Shown here: piece by piece, positions 56,260-64,000 of the stretch
Numbering within the stretch: position 1 is the stretch's first letter
Layout: the number at the start of each line of letters is the position of its first letter
DNA from: Schistocerca nitens
Lineage: Eukaryota > Arthropoda > Insecta > Orthoptera > Acrididae
Assembly: GCF_023898315.1 (NCBI RefSeq)
Contig: NC_064614.1
Location: forward strand, 497,256,109 to 497,320,108
Length of the DNA: 64,000 nucleotides
Reading direction: 5' to 3'
The notes under the pieces: model-generated
What the model saw: the letters and a program-made list of their open reading frames with translations, nothing else
Databases searched by the model: none
What the model was told of the DNA's origin: nothing
Translations under genes and position numbers: made by a program

Positions 56260-57306
56260 CGAGGCATGTTTTTTAAGTACGTACCGTTTTGAAATTTAAA
56301 AAAGACGTGCTAAGATATCTCAATAATTTTATTTTTACATGAAAGCCTGTACCTTAATCTACTTTTCTACATAATTTCCGTCAATATTGAGGCACTTGTC
56401 ATAACGTTGTACCAGTTTTTGAATACCCACCTCATAGAAGTCTGCCGCCTGACTTGTTAACCACTGCATCACCGCTGTTTTGACTTCATCATCGTCTTGA
56501 AGATGCTGACCGCCCAGGTGCTTCTTCAATTGCAGGAACAGATGGTAATCACTGGGCGCAAGATCAGGGCTGTACGGAGGATGATCTAGAGTTTCCCAGC
56601 GAAAAGATGTGATGAGATCTTTGGTCTGATTCGCCACATGCGGACGGGCATTGTCTTTCAGCAAAACGATGCCCTTACTCAACTTCCATGGACTGTTGTT
56701 TTGATTCTGGTGTGACGTCGGCCACCCATGTTTCATTGCCCATGACAATTTGGCTTAAGAAATTATCACCGTCATTGTGGTACCGCTCAAGGAAAGTCAA
56801 TGCACGGTCTAAACGTATTGTTTTGTGCACATCCGTCAACATTTTCGCTATCCAACGTGTGCACAACTTTCGGTAATTCAAGTGCTCGGTCACAATGCCA
56901 TACAAAACACTACGAGAAACATTAGGAAAGTCATCCAGCAAGGAGGAAACCGTAAAGCGTTGTGCGGCCATCTTTAAATGCTCTCACCCACTTTCTTACC
57001 ATTCCATCACTCATAATGTTCTCTCTGTAAACTGCACAGGTCTCACAATGAATATCGATCGCTTTTAGGCCTTTAGCACTAAGAAATCTTATAACAGCCC
57101 GTACTTCACAGTCGGCGGGACTCACGATTATCGGAACCATCTTAAACACTCAGTACACAACGTAAACAAGGAAGAATCAGACTGTAATTAATGGCGTCAG
57201 AGCGTAGATTAAGGTACAGGCTTTCATGTAAAAATTAAGTTATTGAGATATCTTAGCACGTCCTTATTTAATTTCAAAACGGTCTTACTTAAAAAAACAT
57301 GCCTCG
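56260..57306 (-). mobile_element. Mariner element with about 105-bp terminal inverted repeats and TA duplication
   Basis: The left end (CGAGGCATGTTTTTTAAG at 56260) and right end are near-perfect inverted copies over about 105 bases (56260-56362 against about 57203-57306). TA flanks both ends (56258-56259 and 57307-57308). This complete-ended copy is about 1,047 bases long. Confidence 0.93.
56359..57140 (-). pseudogene. Mariner transposase, frameshifted and internally deleted
   Basis: The start is ATG at 57140 (MVPIIVSPADCEVRAVIRFL). The helix-turn-helix part (NIMSDGMVRKWVRAFKDGRT) is followed by a frameshift to 56971-56675. That piece keeps SRSVLYGIVTEHLNYRKLC and IVMGNETWVADVTPESK, where the first catalytic residue is Asn in place of Asp. 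A deletion then removes the middle of the protein (about 40 residues between SKQQSMEVE and KLSKGIVLL). Frame 56748-56359 keeps VLLKDNARPHVANQT (second Asp) and PPYSPDLAPSDYHLF (third Asp), ending GNYVEK. The DD34D spacing identifies mariner. The copy is dead. Confidence 0.9.
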
Positions 57307-57896
57307 TAGTAGTAGTAAGAGGGAGACAGTGACAGCAGTGGTACAACAGAACGGAGGAGACTGGCTGTGTGGCAGGACTGGCTGTGTGGCAGAAGACTGA
57401 CGGTTAGACATACACAAAGAGATAATGACAATGAATTGGGCTGAATGATTGAGTGAGAATAGGCAAGTGAGAGTGACGGGTATGGGTGAGTTACAGCACT
57501 GGACCAGAAGATATGAGCAAGTTACGGTTAGGGGAGCTTGTGGGAATTCCAGGTTACTTGGAACCTGGTAGACGTTTCTGGATAGCAGGTACCAAGGTTA
57601 GTATTTAGTTTAACATCTTGTTGACAAGGATGTCGTTAGAGATGTACGACTCACTGAGGATGAATCTTCTAGTAATAGAAGTAGTAATAGTTTTACTCAC
57701 TTATGGGTAACTTTTAGAAGATTGCTTCACATGCCATAGTACTACAGTTGAAGAATACAAAACATCTTTCATATATAAGGGCCAAGAACGACATACTTCA
57801 TTTTAAATATCAGTTTTTGCTGCATTATTTATTTACTCATAATGATACAAGTTACACAACGAGCTCGTTTTGGCGTTTTGTCATTATCAAATGTAC
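57307..57896. other. No recognisable gene
   Basis: It begins as the continuation of the GA-rich region left of the mariner, so the mariner split one host sequence. A 21-base tandem pair (ACTGGCTGTGTGGCAG) lies at about 57359-57392. Confidence 0.45.
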
Positions 57897-60172
57897 TTGT
57901 GTAGATCTACATCTACATCCATTCTCCGCAAGCCACCTGACGGTGTGTGGCGGAGGGTACCTTGAGTACCTCTATCGGTTCTACCTTCTATTCCAGTCTC
58001 GTATCGTTCGTGGAAAGGAGGATTGTCGGTATGCCTCTGTGTGGGCTCTAATCTCTCTGATTTTATCCTCATGGTCTCCTCGCGAGATATACGTAGGAGG
58101 GAGCAATATACTGCTTGACTCCTCGATAAAAAGTATGTTCTCGAAACTTCAACAAAAGCCCGTACCGAGCTACTGAGCGTCTCTCCCGCAGAGTCTTCCA
58201 CTGGAGTTTATCTTTCATCTACGTAACGCTTTTGCAATTACTAAATGATCCTGTAACGAAGCGCGCTGCTCTCCGTTGGATCTTCTCTATCTCTTCTGTC
58301 AACCCTATCTGGTACGGATCCCACACTGCTGAGCGGTATTCAAGCAGTGGGCGAACAAGCGTACTGTAACCTACTTCCTTTGTTTTCGGATTGCATTTCC
58401 TTAGGATTCTTCCAATGAATCTGTCTGGCATCTGCTTTACCGAAGATCAACTTTATATGATCATTCCATTTTAAATCACTCCTAATGCGTACTCCCAGAT
58501 AATTTATGGAATTAACTGCTTCCAGTTGCTGACCTGCTATATTGTAGCTAAATGATAAGGGATCTTTCTTTCTTTGTATTCGCAGCACATTACACTTGTC
58601 TACATTGAGGTTCAATTGCCATTCCCTGCACCATGCGTCAATTCGCTGCAGATCCTCCTGCATTTCAGTACAATTTTCCATTGTTACAACCTCTCGATAT
58701 ACCACAGCATCATCTGCAAAAAGCCTCAGTGAACTTCCGATGTCATCTATAAGGTCATTTATGTATATTGTGAATAGCAACGGTCCTACGACACTCCCCT
58801 TTGGCACACCTGAAATCACTCTTACTTCGGAAGACTTCTCTCCATTGAGAATGACATGCTGCGTTCTGTTATCTAGGAACTCTTCAATCCAATCACACAA
58901 TTGGTCTGATAGTCCATATGCTCTTACTTTGTTCATTAAACGACTGTGGGGAACTGTATCGAACGCCTTGCGGAAGTCAAGAAACACGGCATCTACCTGG
59001 CAACCCGTGTCTATGGCCCTCTGAGTCTCGTGGACGAATAGCGCGAGCTGGGTTTCACACGATCGTCTTTTTCGAAACCCATGCTGATTCCTACAGAGTA
59101 GATTCTAGTCTTCAGAAAAGTCATTATACTCGAACATAATACGTGTTCCAAAATTCTACAACTGATAGACGTTAGAGATATAGGTCTATAGTTCTGCACA
59201 TCTGTTCGATGTCCCTTCTTGAAAACGGGGATGACCTGTGCCCTTTTCCAATCCTTTGGAACGCTACGCTCTTCTAGAGACCTACGGTACACCGCTGCAA
59301 GAAGGGGGGCAAGTTTCTTCGCGTACTCTGTGTAAAATCGAACTGGTATCCCATCAGGTCCAGCGGCCTTTCCTCTTTTGAGCGATTTTAATTGTTTCTC
59401 TATCCCTCTGTCGTCTATTTCGATATCTACCATTTTGTCATCTGTGCGACAATCTAGAGAGGGAACTACAGTGCAGTCTTCCTCTGTGAAACAGCTTTGA
59501 AAAAAGACATTTAGTATTTCGGCCTTTAGTCTGTCATCCTCTGTTTCAGTACCATTTTTTGGTCACTGAGTGTCTGGACACTTCGTTTTGATCCACCTAC
59601 CGCTTTGACATAAGACCAAAATTTCTTAGGATTTTCTGCCAAGTCAGTACATAGAACTTTACTTTCCAATTCATTGAATGCCTCTCGCATAGCCCTCCTC
59701 ACAATACATTTCGCTCCATGGAATTTTTGTTTGTCTGCAAGGCTTTGGCTCTGTTTATGTTTGCTGTGAAGTTCCCTTTGCTTCCGCAGCAGTTTTCTAA
59801 CTCTGTTGTTGTGCCACGGTGGCTCTTTTCCATCTCTTACGATCTTGCTTGGCACATACTCATCTAACACATATTGTACGATGGTTTCGAACTTTGTCCA
59901 CTGATCCTCGACACTATCTGTACTTGAGACAAAACTTTTGTGTTGAGCCGTCAGGTACCCTGAAATCTGCTTTTTGTCACTTTTGCTAAACAGAAAAATC
60001 TTCCTACCTTTTTAAATATTTGTATTTATAACTGAAATCATCGATGCAGTAACCACTTTATGATCGCTGATTCCCTGTTCTGCGTTAACTGTTTCAAATA
60101 ATTCGGGTCTACTTGTCGCCAGAAGGTCTAATATGTTATCGTCACGATTCGATTCTCTGTTTAACTGCTCAA
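57897..60172 (-). pseudogene. CR1/Jockey-like LINE: endonuclease end, RT and TGTAGA-type tail
   Basis: On the minus strand, the endonuclease C-terminus contains EQGISDHKVVTASM (about 60070; SDH motif). Then comes the linker CDS 59870-59526 (YVPSKIVRDGKEPPWHN, then FWSYVKAVGG). The RT start 59433-59011 carries LKSLKRGKAAGPDGIPVRFY, WKRAQVIPVFKKGHRTD and NYRPISLTS. A frameshift near 59095-59130 leads to 58987-58340 with FLDFRKAFDTVPHSRL, SGVPKGSVVGPLLFTIYIND and LFADDAVVYREV (catalytic FADD at about 58708-58720). The thumb continues to 58219. The 3' UTR ends in TCTACA hexamers (+ strand) at 57903-57918. The 5' part is truncated. It is the best copy of the family in the window. Confidence 0.92.
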
Positions 60173-61099
60173 TGGTGCAATAGGTATATTATTTCTTACG
60201 TTAGTCTATATCTGCATAGGCGGCTTATGCTTACATCATAGCTGTTATGATGTGGTCCATACGTCATCTTGGAGTGTAAATTTAGGTCCTTTTTTGTTAT
60301 GATATTGTCATGTTATTTACGGGTATGTGTTTTTTTTATTTGCATGTCCTTACAAATCTATTTCAGTATTTTGTACAAGTAACAAGTTGAAGGCCAAAAT
60401 ATCATCAACAAAAAATAGTATCACCACTTTTTCAAATAAGATGCGCACAGACCTTCCAGTGACAAATGCAATAAAAATTTATATCAGAATAACAGGCAGA
60501 TATTTCGAAATCATATATAAAGAACGAACGTGAAACTGTGAAAGCAACCAGTCCACATTATACATGAATTTAAGGAACCAAGAACATAAGGCAGAAAATA
60601 GTGAAAATGGCCTAAAAGTTCACTCAGTTACCTAAAGATTATACAGTGAACATTTTGCAGGAAATGGAAGTTCACACTCGTACCGAAAACTATCCAGAAG
60701 ACATGCTAAACAAACAAACCCTTTGATAAACAAAACAAGTACACTGAAAATTTTATTGACATTATAAAAGAAAAAAGACAAATTATTATGATAAATACAA
60801 AAAAACCTTAACACTTATCATTTATGCAAAAACCATAAAATACTATCTCTGAAAAATTAAATGTAATCACCAACTTTCTGCAAAGTAGATATTCCAGTGT
60901 AGACATATAGTGTAGCTGGAGACGAAGCTGTCAAACATAAATTTTCAAGATTTCCCTCCCTATATCCATTCCCTCCCATCATAGCTCCTCCCCATCCTGC
61001 CCCCCCCCCCCCCTTTCTGTATCAGTGTTTTTCTCTGTGACAAGTTGGCTACTCCTTCGGTTCCACTACCTTTTTGGTCTCATTTTCAACTCTCTCTTT
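60173..61099. other. No recognisable gene
   Basis: AT-rich sequence with short frames, then a C-run at about 60999-61014. Confidence 0.4.
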
Positions 61100-61926
61100 T
61101 CTTCATGCCTTTTGTGGTCGCCCATAGGGTTTGACCTGCCTTTCTAAATTCTGTTTCGGTACTGTGAGTCATTTAGGGGAGGAACTCCCTCCCAAACCTC
61201 TCTGGCATGCATTCCCCACACCACTCCTTTCCTGCCATAGTCCCCAGTCCCCCTTCCTCTCCAGCTCACTATCACATGTAGACAGTCTGTGTGGTGGGGC
61301 TGTTATGTACCCATCTGACTGAGCCGATGCAGGAATCACATTTCTGATACCTGAGCTGTTGCTTGTCTTTTAGGGGCATCAAAACTCCCAACAACGATCA
61401 CTGTGCCAGGCAGCCCTTTCCACAGGTGGGTGGCACACAAGGCGTGAGCGCCTGATCAAGTGGTTGGTACCAGTGCAGGCACTCTGCGCAAGAAGCGTGC
61501 TAAGCTCCATACTTCTGGCCATGCTTCTGTAGCCCTCTCTTCAAACAGGAATGGTTCTCTCTGTGCTCCTACTTTTGCTTCCTCAGATCTTGCTTTCCTG
61601 CCCACCCTGTGGGAGGAGGATCAGGCCTGCCAGTTCGTGGCAAGCCCCTTTTCCCACTATTTGGTTTGTTCCATGATAGACAGGGAGACTTTCACCCCTA
61701 CCAAACCGATCTTTTTTATAGAACATATTGAAAATAAGTTTGGTAAAGTTGACTCACATTGTAAGATGCAAACTGGTTCCCTACTGATTAAAACCTCTTC
61801 TGTCAGTAAATTGGCTTCCCCTGGTACTTGTGAGCATTTAGGAAACATCCCAGTGAGAATTACTCCTCACCTGTCCTTAAATAAACAGACAGAAAAAATT
61901 GCAAGGTGGAGTTTCACAACATAAAC
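61100..61926 (+). pseudogene. Non-LTR retrotransposon 5' region with ORF1 (gag-like) remnant
   Basis: Frame 61460-61924 encodes SAGTLRKKRAKLHTSGHASV at its start and GSLLIKTSSVSKLASP, then LGNIPVRITPHLSLN near its end. The second pair matches the block found in ORF1 proteins of Jockey/I-type LINEs (nucleic-acid-binding gag-like proteins). Upstream, 61100-61459 resembles an untranslated leader. No zinc knuckles and no ORF2 follow. The stop at 61924 truncates the protein. Confidence 0.55.
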
Positions 61927-62089
61927 GAAAGTTGGTAGGCACGTTTCTACATCTGAAAGATGATGCCTATCCAGATTTGGGGCCAGTCACATACGAGTGG
62001 CGTTAGTAGCCACACTATGAGGATAAAAATCAGCTTTGCATTAAATACCTACTGTAACGGTCATTAACCATGAGGAGAAAATTCGAGAA
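61927..62089. other. Unassigned gap between LINE fragments
   Basis: Nothing recognised. Confidence 0.35.
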
Positions 62090-62247
62090 ATTAGAGCCAA
62101 TACAGAGGCTTACTGATAATCATTCCTCTGATGAACTGTTCGCGAGTGGAACAGGGTTGGAGGGATGAGATAGTGGTACAGAAAGTACCCTCTGCAACAC
62201 ACCATTAGGTGGCTTGTGGGGTATGATGTAGATGTAGATGTAGATGA
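62090..62247 (+). repeat. CR1/Jockey-like LINE 3' end with TGTAGA tail
   Basis: GAAAGTACCCTCTGCAACAC, then GGTGGCTTGTGGGGTATGA and ATGTAGATGTAGATGTAGAT match the 3' end of the LINE at 2100-3058. The upstream bases read KIREIRA-like. Confidence 0.8.
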
Positions 62248-62269
62248 GCGTTAGTTACCTTTGAGATCA

Positions 62270-63270
62270 GATGTGATGAGTTGATGTTAATCAAGAATAC
62301 TTTTAAGACGACAAAGATGCCATTATCAGCACCTCCTTGATTTTGAACAAGGTCGTGCAACAGGGCTATGAGAAGCTCGATGTTCATTCTGTGATACTGC
62401 AGAAAGACTTGGCAGGAATGTAGCCACTGTACATTATTGCTGGAGTGGTGGTTGTGAGAATGTATGGTTGCAAGAAGACCTGACTCTGGATGGCCATGTG
62501 GCACTACCAAGATGGAAGACCACCATGCTTGGCATATGGCTCTGGCGCATCAGACCACATCTGCAGCAGCGATTTGAACAGCAGTTGGTGCCACAGTGAC
62601 ATAACTAACTGTTACAAATCATTTACTTCAAGGACTGCTCTGAGACAGGCGCCCTGTAGTGTGCATTCCACTGACTTCAAACCATCATCATTTGCGACTT
62701 CAGCGATGGCAAACAAGAGCTCATTTGAGGACAGGGTGGAGGTCTGTTGTCTTTTCTGATGAAAGCTAGTTCTGTCTCAGTATCAGTGACGGCTGTGTGT
62801 TGGTTAGGAAGAGGCCAGTTGAGGGCCTGCAACCAATCTGTTTGCATGCTAGACACACTGGATCTACACATGGAGTTATGGTCTGGGATGCAAAGACGTA
62901 TGACAGCAGGAGCACTCTCATGGTTATCCCATGCACCCTGAATGAAATTTTTACATCAATCTCGTGATTCCACCTGTTGTGCTGCCATTCATGAATAGCA
63001 TTTCCAACAGAATAACAGTTGTCACATACTGCTGCTGTAATCCAACATGCTCTACAGAGTGTCGACATGTCTGTTGGCTTGCTCAGTCATCAGATCTGTC
63101 TCCATTTGAGCACATGTGATATCAGTGGATGTCAACTCGAACATCATCCACAAATAGCATTAATCGTCCCTGTACTGACCAACCAAATGCAACAAGCATG
63201 GAACTCCATCCCACACTTTACTCTTCATTATTATTTTTGGTGCTGCAATTTTTTTGTCAGTGTATAACCC
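62270..63270 (+). pseudogene. Tc1-like transposon, third family, broken transposase
   Basis: Landmarks across frames are HLLDFEQGRATGL (about 62330), ERLGRNVATVHYCW (about 62405), the VFSDES-like first Asp region (about 62750), MVWDAKTYDSRSTLMVIP (about 62877), SDLSPFEHM (about 63093; final Glu) and VPVLTNQMQQAWNSIP (about 63168). The N-terminal helix-turn-helix and catalytic order are those of Tc1. A right terminus TTTTTTTGTCAGTGTATA lies near 63265. Stops and frameshifts are frequent. Confidence 0.75.
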
Positions 63271-63296
63271 AGGGAATTATTTTCCACAGGGACCAC

Positions 63297-63659
63297 TGTT
63301 GTAACGGCGACCGGAACGGTTGCGGGGTAGTAGTGACAGAAATGCGGCGGGACCCGGGGAGCGGTCCACGAACAACAACACAATGGGAGAGGACGGACAC
63401 GACCAACGGAAGACCTGACCGCACAACAAGAACAGACAACAGAGTAACGAACCAAACAAGACAACCACATCCACTGGAGTAGAAATACGAAAGTCAATAC
63501 GCTGTCTGAGGCGACATGTCCTGAGACGCACGCAATGTTAGACTGCTGGCATAGCGCGAGGTAGGCGCTATCGGGGGTGCCGCTATAAGACGCTGGGACC
63601 ACGTGTTCCACTGTGGCGCCCTCACACTAAAAGCGGGCCAGAAGACGCGCGCCGCCACA
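63297..63659 (-). repeat. Possible LTR at the window edge
   Basis: The segment runs from TGTTGTAACGGCG to CGCGCCGCCACA, so it has TG...CA ends and a sharp rise in GC content. The second copy and target duplication would lie outside the window. The boundary call is tentative. Confidence 0.35.
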
Positions 63660-64000
63660 GCTTACGGCGCGATGGTGCAGAGACCTCTATGGGTCTTCGA
63701 CGTCCATGACGTCTGGCGCGGATTCAAATTCCACGGCGCGGTATCAGATCCCTGCCCCCTGAAACTTGCGCGTAGGGGCGGAAACGCCCCGGATGGTGCC
63801 GAGGTGGGCGGCAGTGGGAAGAGGAACTGGGCGTACCAACCGCAATTGGCGTGGAGGAAGGGACGCCCGATGTATCCAGGACAGCTGATCCAGAGTCCAG
63901 GACAGGGGAGGGAGTCGCCAATCCACCCGGAGGCAGAGAGGACGGCTACCGGGGGCTGGGATGGTGACTCGAGGACCACGCCAGTACCCGAAGGAGGTAG
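63660..64000 (-). other. GC-rich, possibly the proline-rich pol end of an LTR element
   Basis: Minus-strand frames (for example 63979-63662) are open and rich in Pro and Ser (SSHCRPPRHHPGRFRPYAQ). This resembles the tail of gypsy pol proteins only in composition. It is cut by the window edge. Confidence 0.3.

Overview
This is eukaryotic, insect-type intergenic and intronic DNA. The repeat complement (a tRNA-derived SINE with a GGCCGGC head, a 5S-rRNA-derived SINE, Penelope-like elements, LINEs with TGTAGA-hexamer tails, Tc1 and mariner transposons, an env-bearing Ty3/gypsy element) looks like a large orthopteran genome. From memory it resembles the grasshopper/locust genus Schistocerca; that assignment is inference, not a database result. 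There is no bacterial gene, operon, CRISPR array or rRNA gene here. Most long open frames are shadows or debris of mobile elements.

The one host gene I can support is on the + strand at about 29.7-36.0 kb. It is a Ly6/uPAR (three-finger) GPI-anchored protein, seen as two homologous upstream exons (29677-29832 and 30971-31117), a shared terminal exon (35250-35458) and a 3' UTR with AATAAA at 36001. The two upstream exons have the same phase (1-1), the same boundaries and the same cysteine framework, so they look like mutually exclusive alternative exons. The signal-peptide exon was not found. The introns carry a mariner relic and several microsatellites, and a solo LTR lies just past the polyadenylation signal.

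Layout. 0-6.1 kb: a DUF4817-type transposase (open from its ATG to the window edge), then alternating LINE and Tc1 fragments. 6.1-11 kb: SINEs, RTE-type LINE pieces and a foldback element built from tRNA-like units. 11.8-18.4 kb: two Penelope-like elements, the first split by two nested SINEs whose target duplications are still readable, and a 5S-derived SINE. 18.4-29 kb: old mariner, LINE and Tc1-like relics. 29.7-36 kb: the Ly6 gene. 36.4-42.3 kb: a solo LTR, a LINE tail split by a SINE, and an RTE-like LINE split by a Penelope element. 42.5-46.8 kb: a Tc1-like element containing a gypsy integrase fragment, then a second gypsy integrase fragment. 46.8-54.5 kb: a gypsy-type endogenous retrovirus-like element with LTRs, gag, pol and a broken env. 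54.5-64 kb: a SINE, a degenerate tandem repeat, a mariner with about 105-bp terminal inverted repeats, a long LINE, a LINE ORF1 fragment, another Tc1 and a possible LTR at the right edge.

The elements do not form a pathway. Their nesting gives a relative chronology, several steps of which are fixed by target-site duplications. The best leads are the duplicated Ly6 exon, hammerhead-ribozyme-like cores in two Penelope elements, the foldback tRNA-like element, and the LTR pair of the env-bearing gypsy element, which stops matching near the presumed R/U5 segment.
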